A program made the translations under genes and the position numbers. Positions 1 to 8,793 of a DNA stretch of 64,000 bases are shown here, one piece after another. This stretch comes from UBA1847 sp942492205. GTDB lineage: Bacteria > Pseudomonadota > Gammaproteobacteria > Steroidobacterales > Woeseiaceae. The DNA is taken from contig CALODT010000001.1 of assembly GCA_942492205.1 (NCBI GenBank), positions 1,178,001 to 1,242,000 of the forward strand, in the 5' to 3' direction. Position 1 is the first letter of the stretch. Every line of letters starts with the position of its first letter. The notes under the pieces are model-generated. The model searched no databases. It was given only the letters and a program-made list of their open reading frames with translations, and was not told where the DNA came from.

Positions 1-853
1 CGCTCTGCAGGAAGTCGGCAACGCCGTACTGCATCGGCGTGCTAACCGAAAAGATCGTGAACTGATGCACCTTGCGAAACTCCGCGGACAATGCGGCGGG
101 TGCGGCGCAGTAGCCGAGTTTCCAGCCCGTCGCGTGTAAGGTTTTGCCAAACGAAGTGATGACGAGGCTGCGTTCCCAGAGCTCATCGTGACTGAGAAGG
201 CTGTGGTGATCGTCGCCGTCGAAAACGATGTGCTCATAGACTTCGTCGGACAGCAACAGACAGTCCGTTTCGCGCACTAGCTCGGCGAGCTGGTCGAGAT
301 CCCCTGTCGACAGGATTGCACCGGTCGGATTGTGCGGAAAGTTCGTGATGATCAGTCTCGTCCTTGCGTTCAGCGTGTCGGCAAGTCGTTGCCAGTCGAT
401 GCTGAAGTCCTGTCCATTTTCTGAAAGCGACAGCGGTACGTGACGGGTTACACCGCCGGCCAGGGTCACTGCGGGTTCGTAGGCGTCATAGGCCGGGTCC
501 AGCACGATGACCTCGTCACCAGCGTGCACGACCGCCTGGATGGCGCTGAACAGTCCCTCCGTCGCTCCGGCGCAGACGGTTATCTCCGTGTCGATATCGA
601 GATTCCTGGCCTGCAGTCGCAACGTCTTTTCAGCAATGGCGGTGCGTAGTTGCCGAATGCCCGGCATCGGCGCGTATTGGTTCGCGCCATGATTCAGGTG
701 ATAGCTGATGCGATCCGTGAGGGCCTCGGGCGGTTCGAAGCTCGGAAAACCCTGTGCCAGGTTAATGGCGCCGGAATCATGGGCAAGTTGGCTCATGACC
801 GTGAAAATGGTGGTACCGATATCCGGGAGCTTGCTGGTGAGTTGCCCTCTCAT
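1..853 (-). CDS. PLP-dependent class I/II aminotransferase (methionine/kynurenine aminotransferase type), 3' part missing
   Basis: About 284 codons are visible on the minus strand from an ATG at 853, and the gene runs off the left edge. The N-terminus has the substrate-loop sequence INLAQGFPSFEPP and the QYAPMPGIRQLR segment typical of YbdL/kynurenine aminotransferases. Further on come NFPHNPTGA and the Schiff-base lysine context SFGKTLHATGWKLGY. Enzymes of this subfamily transaminate methionine or aromatic/kynurenine-type amino acids using PLP in the cytosol. The exact substrate cannot be read from sequence. The start lies 11 bp downstream of the stop of the secreted protein gene on the same strand. 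Family and fold are secure; the YbdL-like subfamily is likely. Confidence 0.85.
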   Translation of the reverse strand, partial: MRGQLTSKLPDIGTTIFTVMSQLAHDSGAINLAQGFPSFEPPEALTDRISYHLNHGANQYAPMPGIRQLRTAIAEKTLRLQARNLDIDTEITVCAGATEGLFSAIQAVVHAGDEVIVLDPAYDAYEPAVTLAGGVTRHVPLSLSENGQDFSIDWQRLADTLNARTRLIITNFPHNPTGAILSTGDLDQLAELVRETDCLLLSDEVYEHIVFDGDDHHSLLSHDELWERSLVITSFGKTLHATGWKLGYCAAPAALSAEFRKVHQFTIFSVSTPMQYGVADFLQS

Positions 854-864
854 GTTGACCGAGT

Positions 865-2340
865 CTATTCGATACGGACCCGCAGCGTAACAATGAAACT
901 CGGATAACTGCCGCCGGATGCCGCGCTCAATGCGCCTGTCGGCGCGACCCGTATTCCGGTCACCGCGGCATCGAAGCCATCGGCATCCGGAGTTGGAACG
1001 TAGCTGTATGGCGGGCCGCCGCCAGCTTGGTTGCTGAAAGTGACGTCCGTCGCGAAATTGTAGCCAAGGCCGCTGGGTGTGGGACCGTCAGTGAAGGCAA
1101 CCGGGTCGCCAGCGCCGGTGTCGACAAACAAGGCGGTTTCCGCGGGCAAGGGATCTGTGATGACCAGCGAGTCCGCATCCACGGGTCCGGGACCCAGGTT
1201 CTGCACCGTGATTGTGTACTGCACGGAAGCGCCAGGTATCGCCTTCGGATCGGAAACGCCGTTGATCGGGTCTGACAAAGTCTGCGCGGACTTGCTGATC
1301 TGCAGCATCGGGACCGGTACCTGGTCGAAACAGACGTCATCGACATGCCAGAAATCCCAGATTGCTCCGGAGCCTGCAGTCATGCGGAAACGCAGACGAA
1401 AACCGCTGTGCCGTCCAGCTGCTGGAAGATTGTAGCTGCGCACGAACGCCTGACCGGGTATGCCGCTGCCTGCGAATGTCTCCAGCGCAACCCAGCTACC
1501 GCCATTATCAAGGTATTCGATCACGAGATTCTCACCGTTGTCCGGGTCTTCGCTGAAAAAATCGTCGCCTCGGCGAACCCACAAGGTCAGGTCGGAAAAC
1601 GCGGTATCGCTCGTGTCGATTGCGTTGGAAGTAACCGAGACGACACCGCCGTTAAGGTAAAGCGAACTGGATGGCGACGATGCCGTGGCGCTGCTGCTTC
1701 CCGCGAGTCCGCCTGAAGCATTTACCGACCAGTTCGCCGCAATACCGTTCTCAAAATCGTCGCAGGTGCCAACCATGAGCGGCGGCGCCGGCGCTAACTC
1801 GGTGATGCGAACGTTGTCAAAGTGCCAGTAATCAAAATCAAAGCCGCTGCCCGACGTTTGCCGCAAGCGAATCGCGAAATTGCCGTGCCTGCCGTCCGCT
1901 GGAAGATTGAACGCGTCCTGGTAAATCTGGCCCTTCGTACCGGACCCAGCATAGCTTTTGAGCGCAGCCCAGGAGTTGTCTGATCGTCGATACTCCAGCA
2001 CCAGGTCTTCGTTGGTGTCGGTGTCCTCGCTGAAACTGTCCGCGCCTCGACGAACCCAGAGCTCGAGCCGTGCCTCCGGAACGGCTGTATTGATCGACGG
2101 ACTTGTGACGGTAACGGCCTGGTTGCGGGTGTACGCACCGAAACTGCCGGAGCCCGCGAACCCGGCGTTGTTGCTGACGCCGGCAGCCGAAGCGCTCGTT
2201 GTCGTCCAGCTGGCCAGGGTGCCATCTTCGAAGCCGTCGCTGAAAAGAATATCGCCGGGCGCAGCCAATGCTGTACCGCCGGCCAGACTTAGCGCCAGTG
2301 GAACAAGTTTAAGTATCTGATTAGTAATGGCATCTGGCAT
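865..2340 (-). CDS. Secreted protein with two tandem beta-sandwich-like repeats and a DUF11-like C-terminal domain
   Basis: This 491-residue protein has an N-terminal export signal ending near ALAAPGD. Two homologous repeats of about 150 residues follow (roughly 30-180 and 190-340). Each opens with an F-x-D-x-FE-x-G motif and later carries WVRRG, FSED and FWHxDxV-type motifs, a pattern seen in MAM/LamG-like jelly-roll domains of surface proteins. Residues about 345-491 contain YTITVQNLGPGPVDADS and ITDPLP, typical of DUF11 conserved-repeat domains. No catalytic motif, sorting tail or autotransporter barrel was seen. It is probably an exported or surface-exposed binding protein, but its ligand is unknown. 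It lies upstream of the aminotransferase without obvious functional linkage. Confidence 0.7.
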   Translation of the reverse strand: MPDAITNQILKLVPLALSLAGGTALAAPGDILFSDGFEDGTLASWTTTSASAAGVSNNAGFAGSGSFGAYTRNQAVTVTSPSINTAVPEARLELWVRRGADSFSEDTDTNEDLVLEYRRSDNSWAALKSYAGSGTKGQIYQDAFNLPADGRHGNFAIRLRQTSGSGFDFDYWHFDNVRITELAPAPPLMVGTCDDFENGIAANWSVNASGGLAGSSSATASSPSSSLYLNGGVVSVTSNAIDTSDTAFSDLTLWVRRGDDFFSEDPDNGENLVIEYLDNGGSWVALETFAGSGIPGQAFVRSYNLPAAGRHSGFRLRFRMTAGSGAIWDFWHVDDVCFDQVPVPMLQISKSAQTLSDPINGVSDPKAIPGASVQYTITVQNLGPGPVDADSLVITDPLPAETALFVDTGAGDPVAFTDGPTPSGLGYNFATDVTFSNQAGGGPPYSYVPTPDADGFDAAVTGIRVAPTGALSAASGGSYPSFIVTLRVRIE

Positions 2341-2434
2341 TCATTGCCTGCCTGCGAACAGCGGTTTCCTATTTGACTAAATTCTAGTCGGGAAGCCCGC
2401 GGCGGCGACACCACGCAGGTCACAAAACCGGATA

Positions 2435-3034
2435 TCAAGCCTGGCGGCGGTACTTGTCGTTGAGGCCGACGCCGGCAAGGATCATTGGCAGAACCCTGGC
2501 GATGCGCCTGGCCTTGGTGTCCTCCCGTTTGGCGGCATTAATGTACTCCGCATATTCCCGCTGCAGGCCAGGTCGCAGTCGTCGGAATGCGTCTGTTGCC
2601 CCTTTATTTTGCCGCAGGGCTTTACTGAGTTCTGCCGAAATATCGACGGGCTTATCCCGCGTGGCTTTTATCTCTTTTCCCTGCTCAACGAGCTCGATTG
2701 CTTCTTTTACGTAGCGCTTGATGATTGTCGGCTTGATGTCTTTCCCGGCGTTCATGCGCCACTGTCGAAGTGCTTTGGTCTTGCCTTCCTGAGCATTCAA
2801 CAATACGCCTTTGTTGTCAGTCAGCAGCGCGCCCTGGTGAAACCAGAGCCCGAAGTAGGATTTGAAACCTCCGACGCCGACGACGTTCTTGCCGTTGTAC
2901 GTGTAGCACGGCGCCCCCCACTTGATCTCTTCGGCAAGCGGTGTTGAGCGCAAGATCTCGCACAAGCGCGCAAGCTCGGCTTGCCAGCTGTCTGCACTCG
3001 CAATGTACTCATCAACGGTTGATGCGCGCGTCAT
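2435..3034 (-). CDS. YdeI/OmpD-associated family protein with DUF1801 domain
   Basis: The protein has 199 residues. Residues about 1-110 match the DUF1801 (YdhG-like) fold, with EEIKWGAPCYTYNGKNVV and FGLWFHQGALL motifs. The C-terminal third is Lys/Arg-rich, with a helix resembling the YdeI (bacteriocin-protection / OmpD-associated) tail around LRPGLQREYAEYINAAKR. No enzymatic activity is established for these proteins. No signal peptide was seen, so it is cytosolic. The ATG overlaps the stop of the preceding NTF2-like gene by 4 bp, so the two are probably co-translated. Confidence 0.7.
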   Translation of the reverse strand: MTRASTVDEYIASADSWQAELARLCEILRSTPLAEEIKWGAPCYTYNGKNVVGVGGFKSYFGLWFHQGALLTDNKGVLLNAQEGKTKALRQWRMNAGKDIKPTIIKRYVKEAIELVEQGKEIKATRDKPVDISAELSKALRQNKGATDAFRRLRPGLQREYAEYINAAKREDTKARRIARVLPMILAGVGLNDKYRRQA

Positions 3035-3519
3035 TCGCAGTTGTCATCGGCATCGAGTAACGCCCGGGTTTCGTCTTGCGGCGGTTTTTCGGCGATGTTG
3101 CCGGCGTCGAAAATGACCTGCCAATCGCCGTCCCTGTTCTTTCGCCAGACAGAATTAAAAGTGCCCCAGTGCTCGATGGGCTTGCCGTCCGGGCCCATGC
3201 TGATCATGCGATACGGACCGCGCGTCAATGCCAGCTGGCCGTCGTCACGCACTTCGACGAACTGCGGGCGCCATCGTATTGTCGGGCCATCCGCTGAGAA
3301 GAACGGCTGCCACGCAGCGACGATCTCTTCCGGACCTCTCGTGACGATGCTGCCTACAAACCTGGCGTCACTGTCCAGAAAGGAGCGGAACAACTCCATG
3401 TCGCGATTCTCGGCTGCGTTGCTGAATGCAATTTCCCGGCAACGCACGTCCTCCGCCGGATCGGCCAGCACGCTTGCGCTGAGTACCAGCAAGGCAATTG
3501 TCAGGATGAGCCTCGGCAT
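3031..3519 (-). CDS. Exported NTF2-like / DUF4440 (SnoaL-type) protein
   Basis: The chosen ATG at 3519 gives 162 residues starting MPRLILTIALLVLSASVLA, a clear Sec signal peptide. A longer in-frame start at 3570 would put 17 residues before the signal and is disfavoured. The mature part has the small cone-shaped NTF2-like pattern: an N-terminal helix with FSNAAENRDMELFRSFLD, then VAAWQPFF, a strand-rich half and WRKNRDGDWQVIFDAG, as in DUF4440 proteins. Periplasmic members bind small ligands or act as uncharacterised isomerase-like proteins; no substrate can be given. It overlaps the downstream YdeI-like gene by 4 bp. Confidence 0.7.
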   Translation of the reverse strand: MPRLILTIALLVLSASVLADPAEDVRCREIAFSNAAENRDMELFRSFLDSDARFVGSIVTRGPEEIVAAWQPFFSADGPTIRWRPQFVEVRDDGQLALTRGPYRMISMGPDGKPIEHWGTFNSVWRKNRDGDWQVIFDAGNIAEKPPQDETRALLDADDNCE

Positions 3520-3597
3520 GCACAGCAGTATAGCCGATGCCGTCGAACCCGGTCCGTGTGCCTCAAGCATGGGTGTTTGACCCGCGAATCCGGCTGC

Positions 3598-4599
3598 CTA
3601 ACCCGGGTCGGACTCCGCGCCCGCCGTCGTCCTCAATAATCCGCGGAATGCCTGGCCGGCTGTGCTCTTGTCTTGAACGACCTGGAACACTTCCCGCGCA
3701 ATTGGCATATCCACGCCATACTCGTCAGCCAGCGCGATGACCGCCGGCGCGCTTTTTACGCCCTCGGCGACCATGAACATCTCGTCGATTATCTCCGTGA
3801 TCGTCCGACCCTTGCCAAGTTCGTAGCCCACCGTGCGATTGCGACTTTGCGGGCTCGTACACGTGGCGATAAGGTCGCCGGTGCCGGCGAGTCCGGCGAA
3901 TGTCTGCGGTTCCCCGCCCATTGCGACGCCCAGGCGTGTGATTTCCGCGAGGCCGCGTGTAATGACGGCCGAGCGCGTGTTTTCACCGGCGCCCTGTCCG
4001 TCGCCCATGCCGGTGGCGATCGCGATGATGTTCTTCAGCACGCCACCGAGTTCGCAACCAATGACGTCATGATTGGTGTAGACGCGAAACAGGCCGCTGT
4101 GAAAAAGTTTCTGCAGCTCCCTGACGATCACTTCGTCTTCCATGGCGATGACGCTGGCGGCGGCATAGCCCGACATGATTTCTCTTGCAAGGTTCGGCCC
4201 GGTCAGCACGCCAGCGGGATGCCCCGGTAGCACCTCATTGATAATCTCTGTCATGCGCTTCCTGGTGCTCAGCTCCAGTCCCTTGCTCAGGCTGATTACC
4301 GGTACCCACGGACGTATGTGCGGTTTGATTTGCTCGAGTACGCCGCGAAACGACTGCGATGGAATGCCCATGACAATCACATCCATCATGGCTACGGCTT
4401 CTTCGATATCGGTAGTCGCCCGCACGGACGCCGGCAGCACAGCGTTGGGCAGGTACCGGGCGTTACTGTGCTGCGTATTTATTTCGTCGACGGTCGCCTG
4501 ATCCCTGGCCCACATTGTGACCGGCGTATTCCTGGCGATCAGTGCCGCCACCGTTGTTCCCCAGGAGCCTCCACCGAGCAGTCCGGCGTTCAAATTCAT
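3598..4599 (-). CDS. gpsA: NAD(P)H-dependent glycerol-3-phosphate dehydrogenase
   Basis: At 333 residues this is the usual GpsA length. It interconverts dihydroxyacetone phosphate and sn-glycerol 3-phosphate in the cytosol, feeding phospholipid synthesis. The Rossmann motif GGGSWGT lies at residues 9-15. Also present are VISLSKGLE, LTGPNLAREI, the catalytic-lysine region GVLKNIIAIATGMGDG and the GxGDLIATC segment. The gene is divergent from the glutaredoxin gene and ends in TAG next to the NTF2-like gene. Nothing looks truncated or unusual. Confidence 0.96.
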   Translation of the reverse strand: MNLNAGLLGGGSWGTTVAALIARNTPVTMWARDQATVDEINTQHSNARYLPNAVLPASVRATTDIEEAVAMMDVIVMGIPSQSFRGVLEQIKPHIRPWVPVISLSKGLELSTRKRMTEIINEVLPGHPAGVLTGPNLAREIMSGYAAASVIAMEDEVIVRELQKLFHSGLFRVYTNHDVIGCELGGVLKNIIAIATGMGDGQGAGENTRSAVITRGLAEITRLGVAMGGEPQTFAGLAGTGDLIATCTSPQSRNRTVGYELGKGRTITEIIDEMFMVAEGVKSAPAVIALADEYGVDMPIAREVFQVVQDKSTAGQAFRGLLRTTAGAESDPG

Positions 4600-4822
4600 A
4601 GCGATCCCCCATTTCGTCCTGTTGCTCGTTATTCGCGGGATTAGATACCCGGATCAAGCATACTTTCTTGCCCGATGCCCCATGGTACAGGCTCACAGGG
4701 CGCCGACAAACCGGAGCAGTGAGTCCTGTGCGCCACGGAGGATCCTGCTCGCGACATTACTGCGTGTCATACTCGGATACCCGATGCGGAGCTTTTCTGG
4801 ACACTTGCAGAGGACGCCTGAA

Positions 4823-5368
4823 ATGAAGTCTGAATTAAGAAACGGTATCGCCGAACTACTGGGGGAAACAGGCCGCGCCCACCACGAGGCGTTTGCTGCG
4901 ACTGACGGCGCTGACCCCGACTGGCCGATCTGGTACGCCGGCTACGCGAGAGATCGATTTGCCGAACGCTTTGGTCTGGATTTCACGAAAAGCCAGCTTG
5001 TCTATTGCCTGATGAAGGCAGACATCGAGCACCAGGCGCGATCGCCGGACAGTGACTGGCGCGAATTCTATGCGAACGAGTTGCTTGAAAACTGTGCGGC
5101 ATCAGAGAACCCCACTGAGGACAAGCTGGCGCTGTATTACTTCGACGGTTGTCCGTTCTGCAACACGGTTCGCGCGGCGATCGATCAACTCGGTATCGCC
5201 GTGGAGCTCAGGAATATTTTCGAGGATGCGCAACTCAGAGACGAACTGGTCGAAGCGCGGGGGAGGGCGACCGTGCCTGTGCTGCGAATCACGTCACCCG
5301 ATGGCGAGGAGCGCTGGATGCCGGAATCGAGGGACATTGTCAGGTACTTGCAGGAAACCTACGCCTGA
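4823..5368 (+). CDS. Glutaredoxin with an extra N-terminal domain
   Basis: The ATG at 4823 follows an AGAGGA ribosome site and gives 181 residues. Residues about 103-181 form a glutaredoxin/GST-N-like thioredoxin fold with the dithiol active site CPFC, the TVPVL cis-proline turn and a C-terminal DIVRYLQ helix. Residues 1-95 are a separate, helical, Trp-rich domain (DPDWPIWYAGYARDRF, TKSQLVYCLMKAD) similar to short uncharacterised proteobacterial proteins. Dithiol glutaredoxins reduce disulfides or glutathione adducts in the cytosol; what the extra domain adds is unknown. The open frame continues upstream without a ribosome site, so the short start is preferred. Confidence 0.8.
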   Translation: MKSELRNGIAELLGETGRAHHEAFAATDGADPDWPIWYAGYARDRFAERFGLDFTKSQLVYCLMKADIEHQARSPDSDWREFYANELLENCAASENPTEDKLALYYFDGCPFCNTVRAAIDQLGIAVELRNIFEDAQLRDELVEARGRATVPVLRITSPDGEERWMPESRDIVRYLQETYA

Positions 5369-5526
5369 GTCCGGCGCTGAAGATCATTTATGCGCAGAAG
5401 CCGATGTCGAAGGACGTTGTCGTTGCGCAATGAGGTCGCCTGAGGGCAACGACTACCTTGCCGGTGAAGCGCTCAAGCAGGAGTGAGTGATACCATCTCC
5501 GCGGTTTCACTCCGGATTGCCAGAAA

Positions 5527-6753
5527 ATGCTCGAAGAACTCGGCCCGATTCACGCCCTATTACCGCCCAGCCTGGGCTTGCTTGCGCTGCTCGCGGTCGC
5601 AATTGTCATTGATCTGGTTGTAAAGCATGTCTTTGTCCGAGCTGTCCGCGCGTTCGCCAAACGGTCCAGCGCCAGCTGGGATGACGTGCTGGTGTCGCAC
5701 AATGTCGTCGGTCGTCTCGTGCAGGTGGTGCCGGCGCTGATCGTATTCGTTGGCGCGCCGTTCGTTCCCGATTTGCCGGACGGCGTTGTCGAACTCACGC
5801 GCAATGTCGCAATGGGCTACATGGTGTTGATGTTGACGCTGGCCCTGACCGCCATGCTCAGCGCCGCAAATACGATCTACTCGGCCTTGCCGGTGGCCAA
5901 AGAGCGTCCGCTAAAGGGATTTGTGCAGCTCGTGCAGATCGTCGTGTGGATTCTCGGTGGCGTGCTGATTATTTCGGCCGTGCTGGATCGCTCGCCGCTG
6001 CTACTCATCAGCGGCTTTGGCGCGATGACCGCGATACTGTTGCTGGTATTCAAGGACACGATCCTGTCGCTGGTCGCCAGCGTGCAGCTGACCGCGCAGG
6101 ACATGGTTCGCGTTGGTGACTGGATCGAGATGCCGCAGTTTGGCGCCGACGGCGACGTGGTAGATGTGCAGCTCCACACCGTCAAGGTGCAGAACTGGGA
6201 CAAGACCATTACGACGATTCCAACGCATCGCCTGATCACGGACTCGTTCAAGAACTGGCGTGGCATGTCACAGACCGGCGCTCGGCGGATCAAGCGTGCT
6301 ATCTACATCGACGTGTCCACGATCCGGATGCAGACAGAAGGCGAAATCGAACATTTCAAGCGTTTCGCGCTACTGAAAGACTACATCAGGGACAAGAAAC
6401 AGGAGCTGGCCGACTACAATGCGGGGCTGTCGACCGAGGTGGACGCCGAAGTGAACAGGCGGCGGCTGACGAATGTCGGCACCTTTCGCGCGTACGCATA
6501 CAACTACCTGAAGAATCACCCGAAGATCCACAAAGGCATGACCCTGATTGTTCGTCAGCTCGCCCCGGGGCCAGAGGGGCTGCCGCTGGAGGTTTATTGC
6601 TTCACGAACACCACCGAATGGGTGACTTACGAAGGCATCCAGTCGGACATCTTCGACCATCTGCTGGCCATCGTGTCGGAATTTGGCTTACGCCTGTACC
6701 AGAAGCCGGCCGGTTCTGATTTGGCGAATCTCAGGGGCAAGGACTCGGGGTGA
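5527..6753 (+). CDS. MscS-family mechanosensitive ion channel (YbdG type)
   Basis: The protein has 408 residues. The N-terminal 150 hold about four to five hydrophobic segments. The conserved MscS pore and beta domain follow, with DTILSLVASVQL, VRVGDWIEMP, TVKVQNWDKTITTIP and LITDSFKNWRGMS. The long soluble C-terminal region with RRIKRAIYID and the conserved LTNVGTFRAY matches the YbdG (miniconductance, MscM) subfamily more closely than MscS itself. These inner-membrane channels open under membrane tension during osmotic downshift. The gene is monocistronic and ends about 100 bp before a strong terminator. Confidence 0.88.
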   Translation: MLEELGPIHALLPPSLGLLALLAVAIVIDLVVKHVFVRAVRAFAKRSSASWDDVLVSHNVVGRLVQVVPALIVFVGAPFVPDLPDGVVELTRNVAMGYMVLMLTLALTAMLSAANTIYSALPVAKERPLKGFVQLVQIVVWILGGVLIISAVLDRSPLLLISGFGAMTAILLLVFKDTILSLVASVQLTAQDMVRVGDWIEMPQFGADGDVVDVQLHTVKVQNWDKTITTIPTHRLITDSFKNWRGMSQTGARRIKRAIYIDVSTIRMQTEGEIEHFKRFALLKDYIRDKKQELADYNAGLSTEVDAEVNRRRLTNVGTFRAYAYNYLKNHPKIHKGMTLIVRQLAPGPEGLPLEVYCFTNTTEWVTYEGIQSDIFDHLLAIVSEFGLRLYQKPAGSDLANLRGKDSG

Positions 6754-6849
6754 GAGGATGGGCGCAGCGCTTCGCGCTGGCCCTGTCGGCCAACGGCGTT
6801 GGCCTCGGTGTGAACCGATCTCTCGGTTCCAGTTCCCGCCCAGCCAACG

Positions 6850-6888
6850 AAAAAGGGCCGCTTGTTTCTTGCGAAAGCGGCCCTTTTT
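6850..6888. terminator. Bidirectional intrinsic terminator
   Basis: The left arm 6850-6863 (five A then GGGCCGCTT) and the right arm 6875-6888 (AAGCGGCCC then five T) pair perfectly over 14 bp around an 11-nt loop. The A-run and T-run make it a Rho-independent terminator on both strands. It serves the plus-strand channel gene and the minus-strand tRNA-Pro, which converge here. Confidence 0.85.
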
Positions 6889-6896
6889 CTTATGAC

Positions 6897-6973
6897 TGGT
6901 CGGGGTGAGAGGATTTGAACCTCCGGCCCCTGCCTCCCGAAGGCAGTACTCTACCAGGCTGAGCTACACCCCG
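6897..6973 (-). tRNA. tRNA-Pro (anticodon CGG)
   Basis: A complete 77-nt cloverleaf reads on the minus strand. The acceptor stem is CGGGGTG/CACCCCG, the D-arm starts GCTC, the anticodon stem CTGCC/GGCAG encloses loop TTCGGGA (anticodon CGG), and the T-loop is TTCAAAT. The discriminator A and CCA end are encoded at 6897-6900. A TATCAT -10-like hexamer lies on the minus strand at 6984-6989, about 10 nt before the tRNA. The bidirectional hairpin follows its 3' end. Confidence 0.97.
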
Positions 6974-7172
6974 AACGCCGGCAATGATACACAGTCTTGG
7001 AAGGCCGGGGAAGCTGCGCCATGTCTGTCCGCAGTCGCTCCAGCGCGCCTCGATACCGATCCCTGAGAAGGCTTGGGCGTGTAACTATTTGTACCGACCG
7101 TGTGCCGTTGGCGACGCCGGGCGCCGAATATAGGACAATCTGGCGTTAAGTAATGCCAGATCCGTCGAGAAC

Positions 7173-7850
7173 ATGATCAAAACAACAAATCTCTGCCGGC
7201 GGTTCCACGTGGGTGACACCTGGGTCCATGCACTCGATCGTGTCGACCTGGACATCGAGCAAGGTGATTTCGTGGCCGTAATGGGCCCGTCCGGTTCCGG
7301 CAAATCGACGCTCATGAACATCCTCGGCTGCCTGGATACGCCGGACGAGGGTCACTATCGCCTGCTGGATCACGAGGTGGCCAAGCTCGACGATGCAGAA
7401 TTATCCGCCGTTCGAAACCGTCACATAGGATTCGTGTTCCAGAGCTTTCATTTGCTGCCGCGTATGACAGCGCTCGAAAACGTGCTGCTGCCGCTGAGGT
7501 TCAGCGATGCCAATCCGCTTGCCGTGCAGGATCGTGCTGTCGAGCTGATGCGCAGGCTGGGGCTCGACGACCGGATGGAGCATCGTCCCAACCAGCTCTC
7601 GGGAGGGCAGCGACAGCGGGTAGCGATTGCAAGATCCTTGATCAACGCGCCACCGTTGCTGCTGGCTGACGAGCCAACGGGCAATCTCGACAGCCGAACA
7701 TCTGAAGAGATCATGGGCTTGTTCGAGGAACTAAACGGCGATGGGCAGACCATATTAATGGTGACACACGAAGAAGAGATAGCCGACCACGCGAGGCGAT
7801 TGATTCGCATGCGAGACGGGAAGATCGTCCATGATTCGAAGACTCACTAG
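7173..7850 (+). CDS. ABC transporter ATP-binding protein, MacB/LolD-type
   Basis: This 225-residue nucleotide-binding subunit carries Walker A GPSGSGKST (38-46), a Q-loop near FVFQSFHLLP, signature LSGGQ (142-146), Walker B LLLADEP (162-168) and switch histidine in MVTHEEE (about 199). Length and sequence fit the MacB/LolD/FtsE class, which couples ATP hydrolysis to FtsX-like permeases that move substrates from the inner membrane or periplasm outward. It is the first gene of a five-gene run ending at 12378 and overlaps the next gene by 20 bp, so it should energise the permease at 11128-12378. Confidence 0.9.
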   Translation: MIKTTNLCRRFHVGDTWVHALDRVDLDIEQGDFVAVMGPSGSGKSTLMNILGCLDTPDEGHYRLLDHEVAKLDDAELSAVRNRHIGFVFQSFHLLPRMTALENVLLPLRFSDANPLAVQDRAVELMRRLGLDDRMEHRPNQLSGGQRQRVAIARSLINAPPLLLADEPTGNLDSRTSEEIMGLFEELNGDGQTILMVTHEEEIADHARRLIRMRDGKIVHDSKTH

Positions 7851-8793
7851 TGCCACTTTGCTGGTTCTCACGGCGGCGCCTGCTCTCGGCGGGCCCTTGC
7901 TGACCGGTATTGTCGAAGACGTCAATGCGCAGACGATAGAGATGCCGTCACTGCCGGGCAGCTGGCAGCGCCGCATCGAATGGATGACCCACGAGGGTAG
8001 CGAGGTCGCGGTTGGCGATGTTGTCGTCCGTCTGGACCCAGGCGACCTGATTGATCGCGAGGAACAGGCACGAACAGACCTGGAGCAACAACGTTTCTCT
8101 GCTGAACGGCGCGTCGATGAGCTTGAGCTGGAGGTCATGGATGCTGAGCGGAGCGTGGCCGAGGCGGAGTCCGCCGTGACGCTTGCAAGGATGGATGCCG
8201 AAATGCCGGAGTCGGCGATTCCGAAGCTCGATTTCGAGCGCTACCGACTGGCCTTCGAAACTGCACGCAAGGCGCTGATCCGGGCGGAAGCGGAACTACT
8301 CAACAAGCGCGAAGAACTGGAGGATGTAAAAGCGGAGTCTCGCCTGGAGGTGCAGCAAGCCGAATCAAACTACCAGCGCGTTCGCGAGGCGCTGACCGCA
8401 ACCGAGATCCGCGCCGAAAAGTCCGGTTTCATTATTTACGGCGACAATCCCTTCAGCGGCAAGAAGATCTTTCCCGGTGAAACGCTCTACAGCGGCGCCG
8501 AGATTGCGTCTATTGCCAGCCGTGATGACCTGCAGATTCGTTTCTGGGTGCACGAGGCTGATATCCGCGACGTAAAAGCGGGGCAGGTACTGACCGTGAT
8601 CGCGGACGCGCAGGGTTCAGAGCCGTTTACGGCCAGTGTTGGATGGGCGTCAAGCCAGGCTGTCGAGAAGCAGGATTGGAGCGAAAGCGGCTATTTCCAG
8701 GCCCTGGCTATTCCCAGCGATGGCGTGCCCGACCTGATCATGCCCGGCATGAGCGTGATGGGTGTCGTGTCTCGACAGGATTCCGATCGATGA
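7831..8793 (+). CDS. Periplasmic adaptor (HlyD/MFP family) protein, first of three
   Basis: This 320-residue protein has an N-terminal signal peptide (about 1-20, ending PALGG). A biotinyl-lipoyl-like half, a long charged coiled-coil hairpin at roughly 75-185 rich in Glu/Ala/Arg, the second lipoyl half (TEIRAEKSGFIIYGD) and a beta-barrel with LQIRFWVHEADI follow. This is the HlyD/MacA membrane-fusion layout linking an inner-membrane transporter with an outer-membrane channel. It overlaps both neighbours: 20 bp with the ATPase gene and ATGA with the next adaptor. Divergence from adaptors two and three is high, so this is not a recent duplication. Confidence 0.8.
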   Translation: MIRRLTSATLLVLTAAPALGGPLLTGIVEDVNAQTIEMPSLPGSWQRRIEWMTHEGSEVAVGDVVVRLDPGDLIDREEQARTDLEQQRFSAERRVDELELEVMDAERSVAEAESAVTLARMDAEMPESAIPKLDFERYRLAFETARKALIRAEAELLNKREELEDVKAESRLEVQQAESNYQRVREALTATEIRAEKSGFIIYGDNPFSGKKIFPGETLYSGAEIASIASRDDLQIRFWVHEADIRDVKAGQVLTVIADAQGSEPFTASVGWASSQAVEKQDWSESGYFQALAIPSDGVPDLIMPGMSVMGVVSRQDSDR

